Shown: piece after piece, positions 35,041-43,861 of the stretch
Position numbering within the stretch: position 1 is the first letter of the stretch
How the letters are laid out: each line of letters opens with the position of its first letter
Assembly (NCBI RefSeq): GCF_028281305.1
Contig: NZ_JANQKD010000044.1
Coordinates: 62,001 to 126,000, forward strand
Reading direction: 5' to 3'
DNA from: Pelagibius sp.
GTDB lineage: Bacteria > Pseudomonadota > Alphaproteobacteria > Kiloniellales > Kiloniellaceae
Length of the DNA stretch: 64,000 bases
The notes under the pieces: generated by a model
What the model saw: the letters and a program-made list of their open reading frames with translations, nothing else
What the model was told of the DNA's origin: nothing
Database searches by the model: none
Made by a program: the position numbers and the translations under genes

Positions 35041-35289
35041 ATGGCTGATGTCGGCGGCATCGGGGCGGATCGGCTGCGGTCTTTCGTTGAGCGGATTGAG
35101 CGCCTGGAAGAAGAAAAGGCGGCATTGACCGCGGATATCCGCGAGGTCTATGCCGAGGCGAAGGGCGATGGCTTCGACACCAAGGTGATGCGCCAGGTGG
35201 TCCGCCTGCGCAAGATGGACTCCGGCGACCGCCAGGAACAGGAAGCCATCCTCGATCTCTATAAACAGGCCCTCGGCATGGTGGGTTAG
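35041..35289 (+). CDS. gapR: Nucleoid-associated protein GapR (DUF2312)
   Basis: This 82-residue protein is a DUF2312 member. It has an N-terminal coiled helix (LRSFVERIERLEEEKAALTADIREVYAEAK) and a second part with FDTKVMRQVVRLRKMD. GapR of Caulobacter tracks overtwisted DNA ahead of replication forks and aids topoisomerases; this protein has the usual length and full core. The ATG at 35041 follows AGAGGAG at a wide but usable distance. The promoter carries a DnaA box. Confidence 0.88.
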   Translation: MADVGGIGADRLRSFVERIERLEEEKAALTADIREVYAEAKGDGFDTKVMRQVVRLRKMDSGDRQEQEAILDLYKQALGMVG

Positions 35290-35295
35290 GGTGGT

Positions 35296-35505
35296 TCAAG
35301 GTCTTCCCTGACCGAACCTGCCTCTGGTCCGCCGCTCCGGCGGCAGGTCCTTTCTGTTGGCGCAGCCCGCGATGGCAACCAGGGAGAAGGCCAGCGGAGC
35401 GAAAAGCCAGTTCCGAAGCAGACGTCGGCGGTCTTTGAGCGATGGGCGGTCTTGCGACGCCGAATGAGCTTTGCTGCCGGCAACGGGGTTGCGCTTCACG
35501 GCCAT
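35296..35505 (-). CDS. Small predicted lipoprotein-like membrane protein
   Basis: This possible 69-residue protein has a basic N-terminal third, then a hydrophobic helix and lipobox-like end LLRNWLFAPLAFSLVAIAGC, then a short polar tail. AGGACG precedes the ATG. The n-region is long for a signal peptide, and another minus frame overlaps, so coding is not certain. It lies antisense downstream of gapR and resembles no family I recognise. Confidence 0.4.
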   Translation of the reverse strand: MAVKRNPVAGSKAHSASQDRPSLKDRRRLLRNWLFAPLAFSLVAIAGCANRKDLPPERRTRGRFGQGRP

Positions 35506-35647
35506 GGTCTGAACGTCCTGGGCTGCCTCTGTAGCGTCTCTGATTGAGATATGCGTTGGGTCGCTGGCAAGATCAACGGCATGGCCCAGCGCGTCTTCAC
35601 GTTTTGGTGCTTCGCGCAGCCGGGGGCCTCCGACGGGGCTTCCGTCA

Positions 35648-35677
35648 TTGACCCTGGCAATGTGCCTGCCCGATACT
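35648..35677 (+). promoter_or_regulatory. Possible promoter of the nitrile hydratase-type operon
   Basis: TTGACC (35648-35653), 18 bases, GATACT (35672-35677) lie about 45 bases before the first gene. The -10 is weak, so this is tentative. Confidence 0.4.
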
Positions 35678-35719
35678 TCTCGCCAAGATCCGAAAGCCTC
35701 GGAAAATCGGGAGAGAGGG

Positions 35720-36088
35720 ATGCTACGCAGACATCACGACATGGGTGGCTTGGATGCCGGACCGGTCGACCCCTTCGGGCCCGGGGCCGAGCACGACTAC
35801 GCGCCCTGGGAAAAGAAGGTCGATGCCATCCTGAGGCTGGTCAGCGACCAGAAGCGCCAGATCATGACGGTGGACGAACTGCGCCGCGGCATCGAAGAGT
35901 TGGGCCCCGGCGTCTACGACGAGCTCAGCTACTACGAACGCTGGATCGCGTCGGTCACCAATATCCTCATCGAGAAGGGTGTCATCGAGATCGAAGAGCT
36001 AGGCCGCCGGATGGCCGAGATCACCGATGCCTGGCCCGCCGGCGGCGTGGCCGAGGCGGAACCGAAAACCGCTGGCGATCTGTCATGA
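35720..36088 (+). CDS. Nitrile hydratase-family beta subunit, N-terminal half as separate gene
   Basis: This 122-residue protein matches the N-terminal helical part of nitrile hydratase beta. HHDMGGLDAGPV corresponds to the HDMGG motif, then APWEKKVDAILRLV and YDELSYYERWIASVTNILIEKGVI give the YYERW core that packs on the alpha subunit. Ordinary beta subunits are fused to an SH3-like half; here that half is the next gene, overlapping by ATGA. Thiocyanate hydrolase and toyocamycin nitrile hydratase have this split form. GAGAGAGGG precedes the ATG. Confidence 0.82.
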   Translation: MLRRHHDMGGLDAGPVDPFGPGAEHDYAPWEKKVDAILRLVSDQKRQIMTVDELRRGIEELGPGVYDELSYYERWIASVTNILIEKGVIEIEELGRRMAEITDAWPAGGVAEAEPKTAGDLS

Positions 36089-36375
36089 CCGCCCGCTTCG
36101 AGATCGGTGCCCGGGTTGCGGTGCGCGCGGCCTATCCGCCCGGCCATGTGCGTACGCCTTTCTTCGTGCGCGGCAAAACCGGCGTGGTGACCGAAATCCT
36201 GGGGCCCTACCGCAATCCGGAGGCGCTGGCCTACGGGCGCAGCGGCGATCCGGCGCTGCCGCTCTACCGCATTCTGTTCCGGACCGCTGAGCTCTGGGAT
36301 GGCTATGAGGGCTCTTCGGGCGACACCACCGTGGTGGATATCTACGAGAACTGGCTGAGTTCGGCGGAGGCTTGA
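36085..36375 (+). CDS. Nitrile hydratase-family beta subunit, C-terminal SH3-like half
   Basis: This 96-residue protein matches the C-terminal SH3-like barrel of nitrile hydratase beta: FEIGARVAVRAAYPPGHVRT, PFFVRGKTGVVTEILG and LPLYRILFRTAELW are the usual strands. It overlaps the first half gene by four bases and ends 4 bases before alpha, so the three are one transcript and probably assemble 1:1:1. Residues here normally help close the active site over the metal. Confidence 0.82.
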   Translation: MTARFEIGARVAVRAAYPPGHVRTPFFVRGKTGVVTEILGPYRNPEALAYGRSGDPALPLYRILFRTAELWDGYEGSSGDTTVVDIYENWLSSAEA

Positions 36376-36379
36376 AGTC

Positions 36380-37009
36380 ATGGCACAGGATCACTCGCAT
36401 CCCCATCCGCACCAGCCGGACCTGGAAGAAACACCGCTCACCCACTACCAGGCCATGACCGAGGCGGTGGGCCAGCTCCTCATCGAGAAGGGCGTGATCT
36501 CGGGCGAAGAACTGCGCGCCGTGTTGGAGCAGATCGATTCCAAGAGCCCGGCCGCCGGTGCGCGCATGGTCGCCCGTGCCTGGATGGATGACGACTTCAA
36601 GGCGCGCATGCTGGCGGACGTGAACAAGGCCGCGGAAGAGATGGGAATCGACGCCGGCACCATTCCCATCCGTGCGGTCGAGAACACCGAGGCTGTGCAC
36701 AACGTCATCGTTTGCACGCTCTGCTCCTGCTATCCGCGCAACCTCATCGGCCTGCCGCCGGACTGGTACAAGGCACGCAGCTACCGCAGCCGCACGGTCC
36801 GCGAGCCGCGCGTTGTGCTGACGGAATTCGGCACGACCATCCCCGACGCCGTGGAGGTCCGCGTACACGACTCCACAGCCGACCTGCGCTACATGGTCTT
36901 GCCGGCGCGCCCGGCGGGCAGCGAGGGGCTGGACGAGGCCGCCCTGGCTGACCTCGTCACCCGCGACTGCATGATCGGCGTCACCCTGCCGAAGACACCA
37001 GATCTGTAA
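36380..37009 (+). CDS. Cobalt-type nitrile hydratase/thiocyanate hydrolase catalytic subunit
   Basis: This 209-residue alpha-type subunit has the metal claw V111-C112-T-L-C115-S116-C117, with Thr in the second place as in cobalt enzymes; C115 and C117 are the ones oxidised to sulfinic/sulfenic acids. PPDWYKARSYRSRTVREPR and TRDCMIGVTLPKTPDL are alpha signatures. The N-terminus is His-rich (HSHPHPH). It hydrates a nitrile to an amide, or thiocyanate if closer to ScnC; the two cannot be told apart by eye. No CobW/P47K or P14K-type activator gene is next to it in the window. Confidence 0.85.
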   Translation: MAQDHSHPHPHQPDLEETPLTHYQAMTEAVGQLLIEKGVISGEELRAVLEQIDSKSPAAGARMVARAWMDDDFKARMLADVNKAAEEMGIDAGTIPIRAVENTEAVHNVIVCTLCSCYPRNLIGLPPDWYKARSYRSRTVREPRVVLTEFGTTIPDAVEVRVHDSTADLRYMVLPARPAGSEGLDEAALADLVTRDCMIGVTLPKTPDL

Positions 37010-37103
37010 CAGTCTTTCGTTTAGCTTTGCTGCGCGTCTCCCTCTTGGAGACGCTCGGTCGTCCGCGGGGGCGATCGCAGTAACACATGAGGGGAGACAG
37101 CTC

Positions 37104-37607
37104 ATGGTGGAGGCCGCTGTTCGGAGCATCGAGCCGATCGCGCAAGAGCGCGTGAAGGAGTGCCTGGTCGAAGCCCATGCCTTCAGAAGGCGTCTGGCGC
37201 TGCTGTCAAAGACCAACTGGATCACCATTGTTGCCCCGGCCCTGCTCTCGGCTCTTGCGGGGGCGGCGATCTTCGAAGCTTCCGAGACGAGTGTCCTGGG
37301 TGCGCAGTGGAAGGTCTGGAGCGGTGGAGCGGCACTGCTCAGTGCCTTGCTGGTGGCGGTGCACAAGGGCCGCAACTGCGACTTCTATCAGGCCGAATGC
37401 CGCCGCCTGGTGCAGGAGTTCGAGGGCCTGGCGACACGGTACCGTACCCTCTTGCAGCTCGAGGTCGCAGAGCCCCGGCAACGCCTGGAAGAACTCGAAC
37501 TCAGACTGGCGATGGTCCGGGAGACGGCGGCCATCGACTATCCCGCCTCCTACAGGGCCGATGCAGAAAAGTCGGTCGACGCAGCGCTTCAGGCAGCCGC
37601 GGCCTAG
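37104..37607 (+). CDS. Two-helix membrane protein, SLATT-like
   Basis: This 167-residue protein has two membrane helices (TIVAPALLSALAGAAIF, about residues 42-58, and GGAALLSALLVAVHKG, about 74-90). Long amphipathic helices surround them (residues 95-150, rich in Glu, Arg and Leu). The layout resembles SLATT/DUF4231 proteins, thought to be small channels in defence or stress systems, but the match is weak. GAGGGGAG precedes the ATG. It starts 95 bases after the nitrile hydratase-type genes; a hairpin (37034-37054) lies between. Confidence 0.5.
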   Translation: MVEAAVRSIEPIAQERVKECLVEAHAFRRRLALLSKTNWITIVAPALLSALAGAAIFEASETSVLGAQWKVWSGGAALLSALLVAVHKGRNCDFYQAECRRLVQEFEGLATRYRTLLQLEVAEPRQRLEELELRLAMVRETAAIDYPASYRADAEKSVDAALQAAAA

Positions 37608-37688
37608 AGAAGCGTGCCCGGTTCTGCCAAGGGCTCCTCGAGTCCGCTTTGGCTACCCAGACCTGGGGTGTCTTGTGCCGCTGACGCC

Positions 37689-38174
37689 CTACGCCTTTTT
37701 TGAGACCCACGTGCGCTCCCAGCGGTAGCGGACGTCGGGCGTCTTCTCTTCGTTGCCGGTCCCGTCGGTGAAAGCGACGGCTTTGAAACCACGGGCTTCA
37801 TAGAAGCGACGCCCTGCGGTGTTGGCCTGGAAGCACCAGAGTTCGAGAGCCTCGACGCCTGCCTGCTTGGCCGCCTCCAGCAGCCGCCCGCCGGCGCCAC
37901 GCCCGATGGAGTCGGGGTGCGTGTAGAGCAGGCGGACCTCCTCGCCGTCGCGGGCGAGGAAGGAAACGATCCGGCCGGCCAGCTCTGCCACGGTCACCTC
38001 GCAGTCCTTCAGGATGACGTCTTTGATGAAGCGGCGGTCTTCCTCGACGGTATGAAGCTTCGGCAGAAAGGTGAGAAGCCGGAAGGAGGGGGAAAAGACA
38101 GCAGCGACGGCCGCGGCGTCGTCCGGTCCCGCGCGCCGCAGCGCAATCCCGCCGCGCCCCGGCGCCGGACTCAC
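37689..38174 (-). CDS. GNAT N-acetyltransferase
   Basis: This 161-residue protein has a compact GNAT fold: IALRRAGPDDAAAVAAVFSP at the N-terminus, RLLYTHPDSIGRGAGGRLLE with the acetyl-CoA loop, and LELWCFQANTAGRRFYEARGF as the closing strand-helix. Substrate unknown. It starts 13 bases after the glutathione transferase gene, so the two probably form an operon. Confidence 0.8.
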   Translation of the reverse strand: MSPAPGRGGIALRRAGPDDAAAVAAVFSPSFRLLTFLPKLHTVEEDRRFIKDVILKDCEVTVAELAGRIVSFLARDGEEVRLLYTHPDSIGRGAGGRLLEAAKQAGVEALELWCFQANTAGRRFYEARGFKAVAFTDGTGNEEKTPDVRYRWERTWVSKKA

Positions 38175-38187
38175 GTCCCTGGTTCCA

Positions 38188-38811
38188 TCATTGGGCTTCT
38201 GCCGGCATCGCGGCGTCGTCGAGGGCGGCCGCGCGTTTGAAAGCCTCGCGCGCGGTCAGCCTGGCCACGTAGTCGGCGAAACCCGGCCGCGCCTCCATCG
38301 TGCCGAACTGCAGGCCCCAGTTGATCTGGGAGCCCAGAAAGACATCGGCGGCGGTGAAGCGGTCACCGGCGATGTAGCTCCCCTGGGCGAGCGCCTGCTG
38401 CAGCACATCCATCACAAGCGCAAAGGTGCCATAGCCGACCATACCTTGCTGGTCCGGGTCCGGCTCCAAGCCCATGGCTTTGTCCATGACGGCCGCCTCG
38501 ACCGGACCGGCCGCAAAGAACAGCCAGCGGTAGTAGCTGCCGCGCTCTCCCGGTGGCGGTGCCAGGCCCGCCTCGGGAAAGCTGTCGGCCATATAGGCGC
38601 AGATCGCGGCACACTCGGAGACCACCGTCTCGCCATGGCGGATTGCGGGTACCTTGCCCATTGGGTTGATGGCACGGTAGCCGGCCCCTTTCATCTCCTC
38701 GCCGTAGGCGACAAACTCGGTCTCGTAGGGCGCCCCAACCTCTTCCAGCATCCAGCGCACGATGCGGCCGCGCGAACGCGGATTTGTATAGAAGACAAGG
38801 TCCTTGGACAT
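38188..38811 (-). CDS. Glutathione S-transferase
   Basis: This 207-residue protein has the thioredoxin-like N-terminal domain (LVFYTNPRSRGRIVRWMLEE, MGKVPAIRHGETVVSECAAI with the cis-Pro and ES-type glutathione contact) and the all-helical C-terminal domain (FTAADVFLGSQINWGLQFG). It conjugates or reduces electrophiles using glutathione. The ATG at 38811 is the usual start; the frame extends to 38850. Next gene on the strand is a GNAT. Confidence 0.85.
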   Translation of the reverse strand: MSKDLVFYTNPRSRGRIVRWMLEEVGAPYETEFVAYGEEMKGAGYRAINPMGKVPAIRHGETVVSECAAICAYMADSFPEAGLAPPPGERGSYYRWLFFAAGPVEAAVMDKAMGLEPDPDQQGMVGYGTFALVMDVLQQALAQGSYIAGDRFTAADVFLGSQINWGLQFGTMEARPGFADYVARLTAREAFKRAAALDDAAMPAEAQ

Positions 38812-39013
38812 GGCACCGCTCCCGGTTGATTGCGGGGAGCATAGCGGCAAAGCGCAGTCCGGTCATCCGGCGCCCCCGGTTGACGCGCAGATGCCACCAT
38901 TGTTCCGATCGGGCCTATCCCTTCGCGTCCTGCCCATCTGCGGTAAAGCCTGCTAGGCTCGCGCTGCGTTGGAGAGCGCACGGACACGCAAGTCCTGAAG
39001 GGAAGACCGCGAC

Positions 39014-40081
39014 ATGGCTGTGACAATCTATTTCGCGACCAACCGCAAGGTGGTCAAGGGGGGCGAGGATGCTGAGATCGGGGAGGCCTTCCACCCCGAC
39101 AACATCGACGAGTTGCGCTTCGGCAAGGTCGCTTTCGCCGGCAAGGACCTGTTCAAGAAGGATCTCGCCGACTTCATGGACAAGGCCAAGATCAGCCTGG
39201 CGCCGGAGCGGCTGGACAAGGACGACGCCGCAAGGTCGAAGCTGGGCAGCGCGGCCGTCTTCGATGCCGTGCGTGAGGACATGCTGAAGAAGGGGGACGC
39301 CTTGATCTTCGTGCATGGCTACGATCACACCTTTCGCGAGGCCGCGGGCCGCGCGGCGCAGCTCCAGCAGTGGCTGGCGGGCGGCGGCAAGGACATGACC
39401 CTGCTGCTGTTTTCCTGGCCCTCGGCGGGGGCAGGGGTGGGGCGGCGCACCTATGCCGACGACCGCAGGCGGGCCGAGGCTTCCGGCGCAGCCCTGGGGC
39501 GGGCGATCCTCAAGGCCACCGATTTCATCCGCAACACGCCGCGTGCCGAGCGCTGCGACGGGCGCATCCACCTGCTCTGCCACTCCATGGGCAATTGGGC
39601 GATCCGCGGCGCGGTCCAGGCCATGCGCACCTTCGTCGGCGACAACATCCCGCCGCTGCTCGACGAAGTCATCCTGACCGCCGCCGACGAGGATGACGAC
39701 ACGGTCCAGGCGCGCCACAAGATCGCCCCGCTGCTGCGCGGCTGCCGGCGCCTGACGGTCTACTACAACCACCAGGACCTGGCCTTGAAGGCGAGCGACT
39801 ATGCCATGGGCAACCCGGACCGCCTGGGTCGCAGTGGCCCGCGCCGCAAGGCCGATCTCTCGGACAAGGTGGCCGTGATCAACGTCGCCCCGAAGATCAT
39901 CTGGGAGTCGAAGGGCGCCAACGCCTGGGCTGCCGATCCGACGGGCCATCAGTACTTCCGCAACAACGCGCGGGTGCGCCAGGACATGGTCGAGGTGCTG
40001 AACGGCAAGCTGGACGAAGAGTTCCTGGAGAAGAAAGAGCGCCGCGTCAACGACATCGGCAGCTACTGGCGTTTGACCTGA
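39014..40081 (+). CDS. DUF900 alpha/beta hydrolase
   Basis: This 355-residue protein has a Ser-hydrolase fold: FVHGYDHTF (oxyanion strand) near residue 100, LLCHSMGNWAIRGA with the nucleophile elbow (Ser in HSMGN), and a late acidic/His pair near VQARHKIAP. DUF900 esterases act on unknown esters or lipids. No signal peptide, so probably cytosolic. It stands alone, followed by a dispersed repeat. Confidence 0.75.
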   Translation: MAVTIYFATNRKVVKGGEDAEIGEAFHPDNIDELRFGKVAFAGKDLFKKDLADFMDKAKISLAPERLDKDDAARSKLGSAAVFDAVREDMLKKGDALIFVHGYDHTFREAAGRAAQLQQWLAGGGKDMTLLLFSWPSAGAGVGRRTYADDRRRAEASGAALGRAILKATDFIRNTPRAERCDGRIHLLCHSMGNWAIRGAVQAMRTFVGDNIPPLLDEVILTAADEDDDTVQARHKIAPLLRGCRRLTVYYNHQDLALKASDYAMGNPDRLGRSGPRRKADLSDKVAVINVAPKIIWESKGANAWAADPTGHQYFRNNARVRQDMVEVLNGKLDEEFLEKKERRVNDIGSYWRLT

Positions 40082-40110
40082 GACGATTAGGCGGGCGGCT
40101 GCCCTCACTA

Positions 40111-40304
40111 CTCACCCTCTCCCCTCGCGGGAGAGGGAGGGGCCCGCGGAGCGGGAGGGTGAGGGGGGCTTTGGTTTTGTAAGGGGAACGGCGAACGGTT
40201 CGGACCGTCTGGCTCCCCCTCACCCAGCTTCGGCCCAGAAGTCTTTCAAGGGGCTCGCTACGCTCGCAAAGCCTGCGCAACCCTCTCCCACGAAGGGGAG
40301 AGGG
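40111..40304. repeat. CCCTCTCCC-type dispersed repeat
   Basis: Two nested inverted repeats: CTCACCCT/AGGGTGAG (40111-40118 and 40156-40163) with CCCTCTCCC/GGGAGAGGG inside (40115-40123, 40129-40137), and a second CCCTCTCCC/GGGGAGAGGG hairpin at 40281-40304. This element is spread between genes in many proteobacteria. It separates the convergent hydrolase and oxidoreductase genes and may end both transcripts. Confidence 0.75.
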
Positions 40305-40322
40305 AAGGAGACGAGGCCTCTG

Positions 40323-43300
40323 TTACTCCGCGGCGGTCTGGCGCTGGGCCGGATCGCGGAAGGCGGTCAGCAGGTCGGCTTCGCAGGCCTTGGCGGTCTT
40401 CACGTGGGCTTCCTTCACGTGGCCGTAGCCGCGGATCTTTTCCGGAATCGAAGCCAGTTCCACAGCCAGGGCGTGGTTATCCGGCGTCAGTTTGCCGGCG
40501 ATCTCCTCCATCAGCGTTTCATAGTCGCGGATCAGGCCGCGCTCCATCCTGCGCTCGGCGGTGTATCCGAAGATGTCGAGAACCGTGCCGCGGAGGCCCT
40601 TCAGCTTCGCCATCATGCGCAGGACTGGAAGCATCCAGGCGCCGAACTCCTGCTTCTGCAGTTCGCCGGTGTCGGGGTCGCGCTTGGCGAAAAGCGGTGG
40701 CGCCAGATGGAAGGAGAGCTTGAAGTCGCCCTCGAACTGCTCGTTCAGCTTCTGAGCGAATTCCGGGCCGGCGTAGAGCCGCGCCACCTCGTATTCGTCC
40801 TTCACCGCCAGAAGCTTGAAGTAATAGCGCGCCACCGCTTCGGCGAGGCCGGAGAAGCCCGGCGCCTTCTCGCCCTCCGCCTTTTTCAGGCGCTCGACCA
40901 GCGTCACGTAGCGTTTTGCATAGGCGGCGTTCTGATAGCCGGTCAGGAAGTCGACGCGCCGCTGGATGATCTCTTCCAGGCTCTGGGAGAGATGATGGCT
41001 CTGCGGTTCTTCAGCGGGGGTCACCATGCGCTCCACCGCGGCCAGGTCGTGCGCCGCGCGCCGGCCCCAGCGGAAGGCCCGCTTGTTGGCCTCCACCGCC
41101 ACCGCGTTCAGCTCGATCGCTTGGTTGATCGCCTGAGCGCTCAAGGGCACCAGGCCTTTCTGCCAGGCGTAGCCCAGCATGAAGAGGTTGGTGGCGATGG
41201 AATCGCCCAAGAGGGCGGTGGCGATGCGTGTCGCGTCGATGAAGTCCGCCTGGCCCGGGCCGCTGGCCTCGGCAATCAGCCGCTCAAGCTCGCCGCCGGG
41301 GAAGGCGAGGTCCGGATTGCGGGTGAAGTCGCCGGTCATCACCTGGTGGCTGTTGATGACGGCGCGGGTTTCGCCCTGCTTGATCTTTGACAGCGCCTCA
41401 AAGCCGCTGGCGACCACCAGGTCGCAGCCGAGGATCAGCCCGGCGCCGCCGGCGGAGATGCGCACCGCGTGGATGTCTTCCGGCTGCGGGGCGAGGCGGA
41501 TGTGGCTCACCACCGCACCGCCCTTTTGCGCAAGACCCGCCATGTCGAGCACGGAGCAGCCGCGCCCCTCCAGGTGGGCGGCCATGCCCAGCAGCGCGCC
41601 GATGGTCACCACGCCGGTCCCCCCGACGCCGGTGACGACGATGCCGAAGGGGCTGTCCAGCGCCGGGACCTGGGGCTCCGGCAGGTGCGCCCAGATGTCG
41701 GCGTCGCTCTTCGGCCCTTGCGACAGCGGCTTCATCTTGCGGATCTTGCCGCCGTGTACGGAGACAAAGCTGGGGCAGAAGCCCTTCACGCAGGAGAAGT
41801 CCTTGTTGCAGGAGGACTGGTCGATGGCGCGCTTGCGCCCGAACTCGGTTTCCACCGGCGCCACCGAGACGCAGTTGGACTTCACCGAGCAGTCGCCGCA
41901 GCCCTCGCAGACCAAGTCATTGATGAAGGCGCGCTTGGGCGGGTCGGGAAAGAGGCCGCGCTTGCGGCGCCGGCGCTTCTCGGCCGCGCAGGTCTGGTCG
42001 TAGAGCAGAATGGTGACGCCGTCGATCTCGCGCAGCTCCTTCTGGACGGCGTCCAGGCGGTCGCGGTGTTCCACCGTGACGCCGGGCGCCCAGTTGGTGC
42101 CGATGGGGTACTTGTCCGGTTCGTCGGTCACCACGACGATGCGCTCTACGCCCTCGGCGGCGACCTGGCGCGTGATCATGGCGGGATCGAGCGGGCCGTC
42201 GACCGCCTGGCCGCCGGTCATCGCCACGGCGTCGTTGTAGAGGATCTTGTAGGTGATGTTCACCCCGGCACCGATGGCGGCGCGGATCGCCAGAATGCCG
42301 GAGTGGAAGTAGGTGCCGTCGCCCAGGTTCACAAAGACATGCTTGGTCTTGGAAAAGGGCGCCTGGCCGACCCAGGCCACGCCTTCGCCGCCCATCTGGG
42401 AGAAGGTGTCGGTGTTGCGGTCCATCCACTGGACCATGTAGTGGCAGCCGATCCCGGCGAGCGCGCGGCTGCCCTCGGGCACCTGGGTCGAGGTGTTGTG
42501 CGGACAGCCGGAGCAGAAGTAGGGCACCCGGGTCATGGGCGTCTGCTCGGCCTGCAGGGACTCCTCCTTCGCGGCCAGGAAGCGCAGGCGTTGGTCGATG
42601 TCCTCGCTGGAATGGAAACGGGCGATGCGCTTGGCGATGGCCCGGGCGATGCGCGCCGGGGTCAACTCGCCTATGGACGGCAGAATCCAGTCGCCGTTCT
42701 CGTCGAACTTGCCGACGACCCGCGGGCGCACGTCGGCGCGCCAGTTGTAGAGCTGCTCCTTCACCTGGTTCTCGATGATGGCGCGCTTCTCCTCCACCAC
42801 CAGGATCTCTTCCAGACCCTCGGCAAAGCGGCGGATGCCTTCGCGCTCCAGCGGCCAGGACATGCCGACCTTGTAGACGGCCAGGCCGATCTCGGCGGCA
42901 CGGGCCTCGTCGATGCCCAGGTCGTCGAGCGCCTGGCGCACGTCGAGGTAGGCCTTGCCGGCGGTGACGATGCCGAAACGCGGCTTCTCGGCCCCCAGCA
43001 CCGTCCTGTCCAGCCTGTTGGCGCGCGCGAAGGCGAGGGCGGCATAGATCTTGTCGCGGTGCAGGCGTTCTTCCTGCTGCAGCGGCGTGTCGGGCCAGCG
43101 CACCTGCAGGCCGCCGGCCGGCATCTCGAAATCCTCCGGCAGAATGATCGGGTTGCGCGCCGGATCGATCGACACGCTGGCCGAGGAGTCCACCGTTTCG
43201 CCGATGGTCTTGAACCCCACCCAGCAGCCGGAGAAGCGGCTCATCGCCCAGCCGTAGAGACCGAGGTCGAGAAATTCCTGCACGCCGGCCGGATTGAGCA

Positions 43301-43808
43301 CGGGGATCATGAGATCCATGAAGGTGTATTCGCACTGGTGCGCGGTGGTGGAGGACTTCGCCGTGTGGTCGTCCCCCGCCAGCAGCAGCACACCGCCGTG
43401 GCGCCCGGCGCCGGCCATGTTGCCGTGGCGCAGCACGTCGCCGGAGCGGTCGACGCCCGGGCCCTTGGCGTACCACATGGCGAAGACGCCGTCGTAGTTG
43501 CTGTCGCCGAAGAGCTCGCCCTGCTGGCTGCCCCAGACCGCCGTGGCGGCCAGGTCCTCGTTGACGCCGGCCTGGAAATGGATGTGATGACGTTTCAGGA
43601 ACGGCGCCGCGCGGCCCATCTGCTGATCGACACCGCCCAGGGGCGAGCCGCGGTAACCGGTGACGAAGCCCGCCGTGTTCAGGCCGGCGGCGAGGTCGCG
43701 CTGTCGCTGCATCATCGGCAGACGCACAAGCGCCTGCGTGCCGGTTAGGAAAACCTGCCCGCGCTCAAGAGCATACTTGTCGTCGAGGGATACCGCCTGC
43801 AAAGCCAT
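40323..43808 (-). CDS. Fused indolepyruvate:ferredoxin oxidoreductase
   Basis: This 1161-residue protein fuses the alpha-type (TPP-binding, GSQQGELFGD and GIGCHYMVQWMD regions), ferredoxin-like and gamma-type parts. [4Fe-4S] motifs are CEGCGDCSVKSNC and CNKDFSCVKGFC in the middle. The gamma part starts with GIVVTGVGGTGVVTIGALLG. Such fused enzymes oxidatively decarboxylate aryl pyruvates (indole-, phenyl-, hydroxyphenylpyruvate) to aryl-CoA. The divergent genes for homogentisate formation make an aromatic amino acid role likely. Confidence 0.88.
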   Translation of the reverse strand: MALQAVSLDDKYALERGQVFLTGTQALVRLPMMQRQRDLAAGLNTAGFVTGYRGSPLGGVDQQMGRAAPFLKRHHIHFQAGVNEDLAATAVWGSQQGELFGDSNYDGVFAMWYAKGPGVDRSGDVLRHGNMAGAGRHGGVLLLAGDDHTAKSSTTAHQCEYTFMDLMIPVLNPAGVQEFLDLGLYGWAMSRFSGCWVGFKTIGETVDSSASVSIDPARNPIILPEDFEMPAGGLQVRWPDTPLQQEERLHRDKIYAALAFARANRLDRTVLGAEKPRFGIVTAGKAYLDVRQALDDLGIDEARAAEIGLAVYKVGMSWPLEREGIRRFAEGLEEILVVEEKRAIIENQVKEQLYNWRADVRPRVVGKFDENGDWILPSIGELTPARIARAIAKRIARFHSSEDIDQRLRFLAAKEESLQAEQTPMTRVPYFCSGCPHNTSTQVPEGSRALAGIGCHYMVQWMDRNTDTFSQMGGEGVAWVGQAPFSKTKHVFVNLGDGTYFHSGILAIRAAIGAGVNITYKILYNDAVAMTGGQAVDGPLDPAMITRQVAAEGVERIVVVTDEPDKYPIGTNWAPGVTVEHRDRLDAVQKELREIDGVTILLYDQTCAAEKRRRRKRGLFPDPPKRAFINDLVCEGCGDCSVKSNCVSVAPVETEFGRKRAIDQSSCNKDFSCVKGFCPSFVSVHGGKIRKMKPLSQGPKSDADIWAHLPEPQVPALDSPFGIVVTGVGGTGVVTIGALLGMAAHLEGRGCSVLDMAGLAQKGGAVVSHIRLAPQPEDIHAVRISAGGAGLILGCDLVVASGFEALSKIKQGETRAVINSHQVMTGDFTRNPDLAFPGGELERLIAEASGPGQADFIDATRIATALLGDSIATNLFMLGYAWQKGLVPLSAQAINQAIELNAVAVEANKRAFRWGRRAAHDLAAVERMVTPAEEPQSHHLSQSLEEIIQRRVDFLTGYQNAAYAKRYVTLVERLKKAEGEKAPGFSGLAEAVARYYFKLLAVKDEYEVARLYAGPEFAQKLNEQFEGDFKLSFHLAPPLFAKRDPDTGELQKQEFGAWMLPVLRMMAKLKGLRGTVLDIFGYTAERRMERGLIRDYETLMEEIAGKLTPDNHALAVELASIPEKIRGYGHVKEAHVKTAKACEADLLTAFRDPAQRQTAAE

Positions 43809-43861
43809 GCCACAGTTCCTGCTTGCTGTTACGGCGCCTTGACCCCGAAGGGCTCCATAAA

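Noticed and set aside
40111..40304. Repeated hairpins considered as a CRISPR array
   Set aside because: No regular repeat-spacer pattern; it is a nested inverted repeat of the common CCCTCTCCC type, and no cas genes are present.
41469..43748. 759-residue plus-strand frame
   Set aside because: Antisense shadow of the fused ferredoxin oxidoreductase gene.
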